NCBI GenBank assembly: GCA_964540415.1
Contig: CAZIMM010000009.1
Location: forward strand, 1 to 46,358
Direction of reading: 5' to 3'
DNA length: 46,358 nt
From: CAZIMM01 sp964540415
Lineage (GTDB): Bacteria > Bacillota > Clostridia > Oscillospirales > Acutalibacteraceae
This document shows, one piece after another, positions 8,178 to 15,297 of this stretch. The position numbers were made by a program, and so were the translations under genes. The notes under the pieces are model-generated. The model was not told where the DNA came from and searched no databases. It saw only the letters and a program-made list of their open reading frames with translations. The first letter of the stretch is position 1. Every line of letters starts with the position of its first letter.

Positions 8178-9533
8178 ATGAACGGCGAAAGTTACAATGC
8201 AATGATCGAACGCTATAAACGAGAACTTATTGAATTTGCAAAGAAAAACGGTCAGCTTTACACAAACACCGGCAATGAGTCCCCAACGGCAGATGAAGAA
8301 ATGCAGCCGAACACTGTAATTGAAGAGGAAATGCCGCAGCCCGTGCAAGAATCAGAGGCGGCAGTTGTTGCGGATTATGAAGAAGTCGGAGCTTCTGTTC
8401 CCGTATATTCAAAGAACAGGCCTCTGCCGAGAGATTATGCCGCATCATCAGAGCCATATATGCCGCCCGAAACATACACGGATACGGAAGCTGTCAATGA
8501 TGAAAGCACAATTCCTGTTTCTGTAAATAACTGGTCGCTGCCGGGTGATTATGCCGCATCATCAGAGCCATATATACCTCCCGAAACGTACACGAATACG
8601 GAAACCGAAAATGACGAAAGCACAGTTGCCGTTTCTGCAAATAACAGGCCGCTGCCGAGAGATTATGCCGCATCGGCAGAGCCATATATGCCGCCCGAAA
8701 CTTACACGGACACGGAAGCCGTCAATGGCGAAAGCACAATTGCCGTTTCTGCAAACAACAGACCGCTGCCGAGAGATTATGCCGCATCGGCAGAGCCATA
8801 TATGCCGCCCGAAACTTACACGGACACGGAAACCGTCTATGATGACAGAACAATTGCTGTTTATGCAAAAAACAGGCCGCTTCCCCGTGACTATTCGCTT
8901 TCGGCGGACAGCAGCGTGGTTGCGGTTTCCTCCGCACATGTCACTGAATACCCCAAGTTCGACAACATTGCAATTGAGGAATGGGGCGACGATTCTCCGC
9001 AGGATTCCGTTCCGACAGTTGTTGAGCCTATGCAAATACCTCCGTCGGTTGAGGCACCGCGGCTTTACAATCCCCCGTCCGGCATAACAGAGGCACCGCC
9101 TCCCCAGCGTCAACAGCAGCAGGTTTATTCGGTGCCTGATGAATATACGCGGATCAATCCCCGCACAGGATGGCTGAAGGTTCAGGTTTATTCCGCACGC
9201 AACGCCGTTCCCGTTCAGAACGCGCACATAAATGTGAGCAAGGATCTCGGCAGTCACAGGCACACTTTCTTTGAGGGCTTCACCGATATCAGCGGAATAG
9301 TTTCCGACATAGCGCTTCCTGCTCCGGAAAAAAGTCCTTCCGTTGCCTCCGGACGCGGCATACCCTATGCGACATATGACCTTGACATTGCACACCCGCG
9401 CTTTGCGCCGATCTCTTTCAAAGACATCCCCGTATTTGAAGGCATTGAATCACTTCAGCCGGTTTCCATGCAGACAACAGACAGCCGTCAATCCGATTTT
9501 ATTCCCGGGTCCGAGCCATTCGGAATGCAGTAA
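8178..9533 (+). CDS. Tandem-repeat protein with SleC-like C-terminal domain
   Basis: A 451-residue acidic protein of unknown function with no signal peptide. The N-terminal 40 residues look helical (NAMIERYKRELIEFAKKNG). Four 38-residue tandem repeats with the core RPLPRDYAASAEPYMPPETY, plus a partial fifth, follow from about residue 80 to 243. After a Pro/Gln-rich linker comes a compact domain (about 330-430) starting TGWLKVQVYSARNAVPVQNAHI and continuing through FTDISGIVSDIALPAPE, PYATYDLDIAHP and VFEGIESLQPVSMQ. This pattern resembles the beta-sandwich at the N-terminus of the cortex-lytic enzyme SleC and of related clostridial spore proteins; that assignment is from memory. I chose the ATG at 8178 because AGGAGA lies nine bases before it. 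A spore-coat or cortex-associated, non-enzymatic role is inferred. Confidence 0.75.
   Translation: MNGESYNAMIERYKRELIEFAKKNGQLYTNTGNESPTADEEMQPNTVIEEEMPQPVQESEAAVVADYEEVGASVPVYSKNRPLPRDYAASSEPYMPPETYTDTEAVNDESTIPVSVNNWSLPGDYAASSEPYIPPETYTNTETENDESTVAVSANNRPLPRDYAASAEPYMPPETYTDTEAVNGESTIAVSANNRPLPRDYAASAEPYMPPETYTDTETVYDDRTIAVYAKNRPLPRDYSLSADSSVVAVSSAHVTEYPKFDNIAIEEWGDDSPQDSVPTVVEPMQIPPSVEAPRLYNPPSGITEAPPPQRQQQQVYSVPDEYTRINPRTGWLKVQVYSARNAVPVQNAHINVSKDLGSHRHTFFEGFTDISGIVSDIALPAPEKSPSVASGRGIPYATYDLDIAHPRFAPISFKDIPVFEGIESLQPVSMQTTDSRQSDFIPGSEPFGMQ
8415..8906 (+). repeat. In-frame tandem repeats, 114-base unit
   Basis: Four full 114-base units begin at 8415, 8529, 8643 and 8757, with a degenerate fifth from 8871. 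Units 3 and 4 are nearly identical in DNA, which indicates recent duplication or gene conversion. The unit length is a multiple of three, so copy-number change keeps the frame. Because of this, long open frames also appear on the other strand and in shifted frames, but they are not genes. Confidence 0.9.
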
Positions 9534-9642
9534 CTGGGAGAGCATTCTTACAATACCCGAGTATTTTTCGGTTCAGCTTGTTTGCTGCATTTATTCAATC
9601 GGTGAATGCGGCAACAGATGAAGGCAAATACAGAATGCAGAC

Positions 9643-9709
9643 AAAGCGCACCGCGGACACGGTTCGGAAGCTTTACAGCTTGCCGAAAACGGTCGGACAG
9701 GTGCGCTTT
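9643..9709. terminator. Long hairpin, bidirectional terminator candidate
   Basis: The ten-base perfect arms AAAGCGCACC and GGTGCGCTTT enclose an inner hairpin, TTCGGAAGCT against AGCTTGCCGAA. It lies between the convergent repeat-protein gene and the glycerol-1-phosphate dehydrogenase gene. The T-runs are short on both sides. A second, weaker hairpin (about 9581-9614) lies nearer the repeat-protein gene. Apart from these hairpins I see nothing else in 9534-9740. Confidence 0.5.
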
Positions 9710-9740
9710 ACTTGTGATGCACTTATTGAAAGCGCCTGAT

Positions 9741-11024
9741 TCAGCGCAAAAAGCTTTCCCAGTCAACCGGAATGCCAAGCATCGGCGTGAGCCTTGCAAG
9801 GGTCAGGCGGTGACGCATATAAGAATGGTATGCAAGCCCGTCAATTCCGAGCTGCCTGTCAACCGCAATTTCATCAAGGGTCGTGGCTGCTCCCGCTGCC
9901 TTATAAACGGAAAGCAGCTCGGTTTCGTCTGGAAGCTCGCTCACTGCTCTGCGTATTTCCTCCCAGTTTTCCGATATCCTTTCCGGAGAAATGCCGTCGG
10001 TCACGGTGGGATTGTTCAGTTTTTTTACATCCTGCGACAGATTTTCACCGTATATCTCAAAAACCTTGTCCCAGTCGGTATTGTCCGGGGTGGGGTTTAT
10101 TTTTTCAAATGAGGCAAGGTATTTATACAGCCTGAGAATGGCGAGAGTCGCGACTCCGACCTTTTTTCCGTGGAAATCGGACAGCTTGCCCGCCTCAAGC
10201 TTTTTGACCTCCCAGAAGTGCGAAACAATGTGCTCCGCACCCGACGCGGGGCGCACACTGTCTTCAAGCTGCATGGTAACGCCGGTGAGTATCAGTGCCT
10301 CCATAACTGCCGCAGCAGCCTTCTCGTCTGCGCTGCGCAGCTTGTCAGCCTGCCTTGTAATTCTTTCAACAGCGTCCAGAGTTATTCCGGCAATGCGCGG
10401 GCAGAAGTGCTCACCCGTGAGCAGGTGTGATACTTTCCAATCAACAAGGGCTATGTATTTTGCCGCCATGTCACCGAAGCCGGCAGCCTTCAGCTCATCG
10501 GGTGCAGCCGCAAGAACAGCGGTGTCGGCAATAACCGTTCTGGGTTGGCACGCCTGACGTGTCATCTTGAAGCCGCGGTCAATTATCGGCGCAGTACCTG
10601 AGGCGAAGCCGTCCATTGACGGAGCTGTTGCAAAAATCGCCAGCGGCTTGTTTGCCCTGTAAGCTCCGAGGCGGCAAATATCGTTGAGCGAACCTGTGCC
10701 GACCGACAAAACTCCGTCAACATCACCGCACAGGGTTTCAATCACGTTCACCTGTTCCATTTCGGCAGTTCGCAAATCGTCATACATATGCATTTTGAGC
10801 TTGAAGCCGGACGCTTCGAGCGATGGCAGAATACCATCTGCAGCCGAAAGAGTGTTCTTGTCTGCTACGAGCAAAAGACGCCCGAAAAAGCCGTCACGGC
10901 GTAAAATTTCTCCGGTTTTGCCCACAATTCTGCTGCCCATTTCAAAATTTTTGAAGTCTGCGATGTGCTTTCTTCCGCACGGGCAATCGGCAACAATCTT
11001 AATGGTTTCATCGAGAATACTCAT
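9741..11024 (-). CDS. egsA: sn-glycerol-1-phosphate dehydrogenase (AraM/EgsA-like)
   Basis: A 427-residue member of the iron-containing alcohol dehydrogenase superfamily, closest to bacterial AraM/EgsA, which reduces dihydroxyacetone phosphate to sn-glycerol-1-phosphate. Visible features are the nucleotide-binding VLSVGTGSLNDICRLGAY, the family stretch FATAPSMDGFASGTAPII, the metal site FGDMAAKYIALVDWK, and the His-containing segments LLTGEHFCPR and SGAEHIVSHFWEVKK. I chose the ATG at 11024; a GTG nine bases earlier is possible. It lies 39 bases after the DUF6873 gene and is the last gene of a seven-gene minus-strand run that ends at the hairpin near 9.7 kb. Family assignment is strong; whether the product feeds ether lipids or another glycerophosphate polymer is not shown. 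Confidence 0.87.
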   Translation of the reverse strand: MSILDETIKIVADCPCGRKHIADFKNFEMGSRIVGKTGEILRRDGFFGRLLLVADKNTLSAADGILPSLEASGFKLKMHMYDDLRTAEMEQVNVIETLCGDVDGVLSVGTGSLNDICRLGAYRANKPLAIFATAPSMDGFASGTAPIIDRGFKMTRQACQPRTVIADTAVLAAAPDELKAAGFGDMAAKYIALVDWKVSHLLTGEHFCPRIAGITLDAVERITRQADKLRSADEKAAAAVMEALILTGVTMQLEDSVRPASGAEHIVSHFWEVKKLEAGKLSDFHGKKVGVATLAILRLYKYLASFEKINPTPDNTDWDKVFEIYGENLSQDVKKLNNPTVTDGISPERISENWEEIRRAVSELPDETELLSVYKAAGAATTLDEIAVDRQLGIDGLAYHSYMRHRLTLARLTPMLGIPVDWESFLR

Positions 11025-11063
11025 AATTATCACATCCGTAAAAATTTTTTATCAGTTTAATTG

Positions 11064-11822
11064 TTAAAATATCAGTTCCGTAATCGGCACTATTCCTCCG
11101 AGGTCGAGCAATTTTCCCTTCCTCAGCTCCAGTGTCTCAACGCCGTGTTTGTTTAAAAATGACCTTATTGCGCAACCGTCCGTATGCGTTGACAGCTCTC
11201 CGGTGAACGCCATTATATCCGGGGACAGCTTTCCGCAGCACCCTCCGATAAAGCCGTATTCAAAGCCGGGCAATTCAACGCTGCCCTTTGAAATTTCCAG
11301 ACAGTCCAGACCCAAACGCCGGGCTGCGGAGAATATTGATTTGTCGTCGGTTATTATTGCGTTTTCATTGACGATGCAAACCGAGCACTTCGCATATCCC
11401 TGCCCGACATTTACAATTTCTAAGCTGTTTTCCGCAGCGTACTTAAGCAGCTCGGGCGCTGCGCTTCGGTGCCGACAGAACACAATTTTTCCGACAAAAG
11501 CCGCATTGAGCTGAACGTCAGACGGATAAGCAGCGCCGAAAACGGCTTTGCACTCAATTGCAGTGATGCCGCAGCTTTTTCTCATCTGGTCGGCAAAAGC
11601 AGTCTGACCGCTTCCGACAAGCATCACTCCCCCGCCGCAATAGCGTGTGAGCATATCGGTGTGGCTTTTGAGCTTTCCGAACGGTTCAAACGGCGGCGGT
11701 GAAAGAGTTTCAACACCCAGGCTGTGCAGGGACTGCAGGATTTCCGCATCCTGCGAAGACACCAGAGCGGTTTCAACTCTGCCGCGTGGCAGATCCGCCT
11801 GTGCAAGCGCCCGGCGCGTCAT
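11064..11822 (-). CDS. DUF6873 family, GME-fold protein
   Basis: A 252-residue conserved clostridial protein that I place, from memory, in the DUF6873 family of GME-fold (amidinotransferase-like) proteins. The recurring family features seen are the N-terminal Pro/Arg segment DLPRGRVETALVSS, the IECKAVFGAAYPSDVQLNAA stretch, SVCIVNENAIITDDKSI in the middle, and GFIGGCCGKLSPDIMAFTGEL followed by THTDG near the end. No enzyme activity is established for the family to my knowledge. Its ATG overlaps the radA stop codon as ATGA, so the two are translationally coupled. It contains no membrane segment or signal peptide and should be cytoplasmic. Confidence 0.75.
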   Translation of the reverse strand: MTRRALAQADLPRGRVETALVSSQDAEILQSLHSLGVETLSPPPFEPFGKLKSHTDMLTRYCGGGVMLVGSGQTAFADQMRKSCGITAIECKAVFGAAYPSDVQLNAAFVGKIVFCRHRSAAPELLKYAAENSLEIVNVGQGYAKCSVCIVNENAIITDDKSIFSAARRLGLDCLEISKGSVELPGFEYGFIGGCCGKLSPDIMAFTGELSTHTDGCAIRSFLNKHGVETLELRKGKLLDLGGIVPITELIF

Positions 11823-13186
11823 ACCACGGCTCCCATTGCTTCCTTGATTGTGCGGACTCCGATAATTTCGATTTTTTCGCAGATTTCCTTTGAAAGCCCT
11901 TTCAGATTGTGGCGCGGTATCACACAGCGTGAAAAGCCGAGCCTTGCAGCCTCGCGAAGTCTCTGCTCACAGTTGCCGACTCCGCGTATCTCACCCGCAA
12001 GCCCGATTTCCCCGAAGGCAAGGACATCACTGCTCACAACGATATCCTTCAGGCTCGACACCATGGCGAGCGCGACGGAGAGGTCACACGCCGGTTCGTC
12101 AAGCTTCAACCCGCCGACAATGTTAATGTATACATCCATGTTCCCGAAAAAGTATCCTGCCCGCTTTTCCAAAACAGCAATGAGCATGGACATCCTGTTG
12201 TAATCAAAGCCGGTTGCCATGCGGCGCGGATTTCCGAAGCCGGTGGGTGTGACAAGCCCCTGCACCTCTGCAAGAATGGGGCGTGTGCCCTCAATTACAC
12301 AGGCTACACAAGTGCCCGGAGTGTTTTTAGGTCTGCCGGAAAGCAGCATCTGTGACGGGTTTTCAACCTCCTCCAGACCCTTGTCCAGCATTTCGAAAAC
12401 ACCGATTTCGTTGGTTGAGCCGTAGCGGTTTTTGACAGCTCGCAGTATTCTGTATGAAAGATTTCGCTCGCCCTCAAAATACAGCACAGCGTCAACAATA
12501 TGTTCAAGCACCTTCGGCCCTGCAATGTTGCCGTCCTTGTTGACATGCCCGACAATAATCACCGGAATGCCCAGCCCCTTTGCCGTGTGCATGAGCAGAT
12601 TTGTGCATTCGCGCACCTGCGCCACACTTCCAGGGGACGAAGGCAGCTCGCTCAAATCCATGGTCTGGATGGAATCCACAATCACAGCTCCGGGTTTTTC
12701 GTCACGGATATACTGTGTGATTGACCTGATGTCGGTTTCGCACAGAATTTTCAACGATTCGGTTGTCACGCCGAGCCTGTCCGCTCTGAGTTTGAGCTGC
12801 TGCGCGGACTCCTCGCCGGAAATGTACAGAATGCTGAGATTTTTGCCGAGCGTCTGGCAAATCTGCATGAGTATTGTTGACTTACCGATGCCCGGGTCGC
12901 CGCTGAGAAGAACGAGCGAGCCTTTGACAAGTCCGCCGCCGAGCACGCGGTTAAGCTCATTCATTCCCGTGTTGTACCGCAGGTGTGCATCGGGTCTAAT
13001 CTCACCGAGGGAAAGCGCCGAGCCGGAAACCGAAGCGGCGGACAGCGCGCTCCCCTTTTTTTCCACAAGTCGGATTTCCTCGCTCATTGTGTTCCATTCA
13101 CCGCAGCCGGGGCAGCACCCGAACCACTTCGGGCTTTCATATCCGCAAGCTGAGCACACATATACCGTTTTATTTTTTCCCGCCAT
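11819..13186 (-). CDS. radA: DNA repair protein RadA/Sms
   Basis: A 455-residue RadA, the RecA-like ATPase that drives branch migration during recombination and repair. Domains in order: a C4 zinc finger (Cys11, Cys14, Cys25, Cys28), the RecA-type core with Walker A GDPGIGKST and Walker B VIVDSIQT, the RadA-specific KNRYG motif (KNRFG in most members), and a C-terminal Lon-protease-like domain with GFGNPRRMATGFDYNRMSML and FGEIGLAGEIRGV. I chose the ATG at 13186, which begins directly before the zinc finger; an ATG 18 bases upstream is an alternative with a weaker site. It follows cwlD by 19 bases and is coupled to the DUF6873 gene. Confidence 0.96.
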   Translation of the reverse strand: MAGKNKTVYVCSACGYESPKWFGCCPGCGEWNTMSEEIRLVEKKGSALSAASVSGSALSLGEIRPDAHLRYNTGMNELNRVLGGGLVKGSLVLLSGDPGIGKSTILMQICQTLGKNLSILYISGEESAQQLKLRADRLGVTTESLKILCETDIRSITQYIRDEKPGAVIVDSIQTMDLSELPSSPGSVAQVRECTNLLMHTAKGLGIPVIIVGHVNKDGNIAGPKVLEHIVDAVLYFEGERNLSYRILRAVKNRYGSTNEIGVFEMLDKGLEEVENPSQMLLSGRPKNTPGTCVACVIEGTRPILAEVQGLVTPTGFGNPRRMATGFDYNRMSMLIAVLEKRAGYFFGNMDVYINIVGGLKLDEPACDLSVALAMVSSLKDIVVSSDVLAFGEIGLAGEIRGVGNCEQRLREAARLGFSRCVIPRHNLKGLSKEICEKIEIIGVRTIKEAMGAVV

Positions 13187-13205
13187 GACAACACATCCAT
13201 TCATT

Positions 13206-13919
13206 TCAACTGTTCATATTGCAATAATCAAGCAATCCGCAGGTTATGGCAAAGGCAATTTTTTTCTGATATTCTTCATCACAGAGCAAGGAGCACTCGC
13301 GTGCGTTTGAAAGGAAGCCGCACTCAACCATAACCGCAACGGTTTTTGCGTTGTGCAAAATGTAAAGATTTGTGCCGGCCGGCTTGATTTCACGCTTATT
13401 CTCGGGCTGTACGAGGGTGGCAACCGCATTTTGTATTGACTCTGCAAGAAGTCGGCTGCGATAATCGCTCACCGAATAAAAGACCTGCGCGCCGGAATAC
13501 CGTTCCGCGGTAAACTTGTTTTGATGTATGCTCAAAAAAATCGCCCGGGGATTGTCCTCAATGAGCTTGAAACGGTTGTGAATATCCGCAACCTTTTTGC
13601 TGCGCATATTTCCCTGCAATTCACCGTAAAGCGCACGGTCGTCAATGCGCGACATGATGACGGTGAAGCCCATGCCTCCGAGCTGCTGCCTGAGCTTGTG
13701 AGAAAGAGAAAGATTGATATCCTTTTCAACCGTACCGTCAATGCCGACGGCACCGCCGTCCTCCCCGCCGTGGCCGGGGTCGATGATAACCGTTTTGTTT
13801 ACGGAGGCAGATGCGTCCACAGCCCCCAAAAATCCGAAGTCAACATCAAAAAAAAGCAGCAGCGCACAAACCGTCAGCACAAACAAAAGAGCGACAAACC
13901 CGGCAATTCTTCTTTGCAT
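13206..13919 (-). CDS. cwlD: N-acetylmuramoyl-L-alanine amidase CwlD
   Basis: A 237-residue membrane-anchored zinc amidase of the amidase_3 family, best matched to CwlD, which together with PdaA makes muramic-delta-lactam in the spore cortex. An N-terminal hydrophobic segment (about residues 6-24) serves as anchor or signal. The catalytic domain shows DPGHGGEDGG (His50), VEKDINL with a Glu ligand, SIHQN with the third zinc ligand, and VECGFLSNARE with the catalytic Glu. I chose the ATG at 13919 because GGAGG sits seven bases upstream; the GTG six bases earlier overlaps that site. CwlD rather than a vegetative amidase is supported by the short single-domain layout and by sigG and other spore genes nearby. 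Confidence 0.88.
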   Translation of the reverse strand: MQRRIAGFVALLFVLTVCALLLFFDVDFGFLGAVDASASVNKTVIIDPGHGGEDGGAVGIDGTVEKDINLSLSHKLRQQLGGMGFTVIMSRIDDRALYGELQGNMRSKKVADIHNRFKLIEDNPRAIFLSIHQNKFTAERYSGAQVFYSVSDYRSRLLAESIQNAVATLVQPENKREIKPAGTNLYILHNAKTVAVMVECGFLSNARECSLLCDEEYQKKIAFAITCGLLDYCNMNS

Positions 13920-13968
13920 ACGCACACCTCCGAAGCTTTCTCTTCAATTGTATGCGTTCCGGGTTGGT

Positions 13969-14877
13969 TCAAGCACAAAAAAAGCGGCGCGTTTCATCTC
14001 CCGTTGCCTTTCGGGCAAACAAGTCCAGCAGAGCGGTTATTGCCGCACCGACATAAAAGCCGAGGCAGTTCAGCATGATGTCATCAATGTCGCAGCTCCC
14101 GTTGTTCAGAATCAACTGTGAAAGCTCAATTAGCGAACTGCACACAATGGGAAAAACAACAACAAAGACCGTTGCGCATATACCCGAGGTTTTTTTCATT
14201 TTGCACACCGCGTATACTCCCGCAGGCATAAGCACACAGACATTGCCGAAGAACATCATAAAGACTTCATACATCATGTTTTCTTTTTCACGCATATAAA
14301 AAAGTATGGATGCAAAAGGTGTGAAATTGTTGGGCTGATTCACACTTGTGTTCAGACGCAAAAGCACAAAAAAGTAAATAAGCATTGCGGAATAGAAACA
14401 CAAAAACGCAATTTCAACGCGTGAATAAAACACCTTCATATCATCTTTTTGCGCTTTTTTGGAAAGTATGCCGTAAAAGCCGAAGCAAAAAATCACAACC
14501 GTGAAAAGGATGCAGACAATCATCGGCTTGTCATAATAAAACTGAAAAATCCATCCGCTGAAAGGCTTGCCGTCTGCACGGGCCGAAAGCTGAAGTTTCA
14601 TCTGAACATACAGCGTTCGAAGCAACAAAACCGCCGTAAACCAAAACAGACCTCCGCCGAACAAGCGCTTCGGAACCCTCAGTAGAGTTCCCGCAAGGCA
14701 CAAAACAGTCGGGAAGAGAAACGAAATACCGATCTGAAACCACAGCCTCGGAGAGCCTTCAAATGCAGGGACACAGCAAAGTGACAACAGCAAACAAACA
14801 AAAACAGAGCCAAGCTGTTCAGCAACAGCTTTTGCGGCTCTGTTGTTTTTTAACTTTTTTACATTGAGAAAATTCAA
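13969..14877 (-). CDS. VanZ-like membrane protein
   Basis: A 302-residue integral membrane protein with about seven hydrophobic segments. The C-terminal half carries the VanZ-like signature: LLRLNTSVNQPNNFTPFASI, MMFFGNVCVLMPAG and ELSQLILNNGSCDIDDIMLNCLGFYVG, whose acidic (D)IDD and NxxG residues are conserved. VanZ relatives affect teicoplanin sensitivity and envelope properties by an unknown mechanism. The first half has extra helices not seen in the shortest VanZ proteins. The start overlaps the ruvX stop as ATGA. It sits between ruvX and cwlD in the pbp1A operon, which suits an envelope role. Confidence 0.82.
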   Translation of the reverse strand: MNFLNVKKLKNNRAAKAVAEQLGSVFVCLLLSLCCVPAFEGSPRLWFQIGISFLFPTVLCLAGTLLRVPKRLFGGGLFWFTAVLLLRTLYVQMKLQLSARADGKPFSGWIFQFYYDKPMIVCILFTVVIFCFGFYGILSKKAQKDDMKVFYSRVEIAFLCFYSAMLIYFFVLLRLNTSVNQPNNFTPFASILFYMREKENMMYEVFMMFFGNVCVLMPAGVYAVCKMKKTSGICATVFVVVFPIVCSSLIELSQLILNNGSCDIDDIMLNCLGFYVGAAITALLDLFARKATGDETRRFFCA

Positions 14878-15293
14878 TGCACCGTCCGCCTTTTATCAAT
14901 ATATGCCTGCAAAATAATCGTAGCCGCAACCGCGTCAACGGTTTTCTTGCGCTTTTTGCCGCGTACATTGACTTCATTGAGAACATTGTGTGCGCTCACC
15001 GTTGTGAGTCTTTCGTCATAAAGGTCGGTTTCAAGCCCCGTTGCTTCCCGCAGCGCATCCGCAAACTCAGTGCACCTGCGTGCTCTTTCGCCGACTGAGC
15101 CGTCCATATTCTTCGGCAAGCCGACAACTATCATCTGCGCCGAAAGAAGTTTTGCCTGCTCTGCCGCCTTCTGGACAAGCTTCGGAAGCCAGCCCTCCTC
15201 AATCACACAAACAGGAGATGCAAGCAGCTCGGTTTTGTCGCAAACGGCAACACCTGTTCTCGCTTCGCCCATATCAAATGCCATAATTATCAT
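14874..15293 (-). CDS. ruvX: Putative pre-16S rRNA nuclease / RuvX (YqgF)
   Basis: A 139-residue YqgF/RuvX protein with an RNase H-like fold, implicated in 5' end processing of 16S rRNA and annotated also as a Holliday junction resolvase-like protein. The acidic active-site motifs are FDMGEARTGVAVCD at the N-terminus, DERLTT in the middle, and KKTVDAVAATIILQAYID near the end. The characteristic GLPKNMDGSVGERA precedes the helical part. I chose the ATG at 15293, preceded by GGGTGA, which gives the normal family length; a longer frame would extend 57 bases into the upstream pbp gene. It starts four bases after the pbp1A stop. Confidence 0.94.
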   Translation of the reverse strand: MIIMAFDMGEARTGVAVCDKTELLASPVCVIEEGWLPKLVQKAAEQAKLLSAQMIVVGLPKNMDGSVGERARRCTEFADALREATGLETDLYDERLTTVSAHNVLNEVNVRGKKRKKTVDAVAATIILQAYIDKRRTVH

Positions 15294-15297
15294 TGAC

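Noticed and set aside
8415..8906. CRISPR-like array
   Set aside because: Units are 114 bases with no repeat/spacer division, and they translate in frame within a good gene.
8562..9395. 277-codon minus-strand frame opposite the repeat protein
   Set aside because: Created by the 114-base repeats, whose length keeps all frames open. Its product is Cys/Arg-rich repeat nonsense with no start signal.
11024..11063. Terminator between the DUF6873 gene and the dehydrogenase gene
   Set aside because: Only an A/T-rich spacer with no stable stem; readthrough is more likely.
12432..13310. 292-codon plus-strand frame
   Set aside because: Antisense to radA and the end of cwlD, both well-supported genes.
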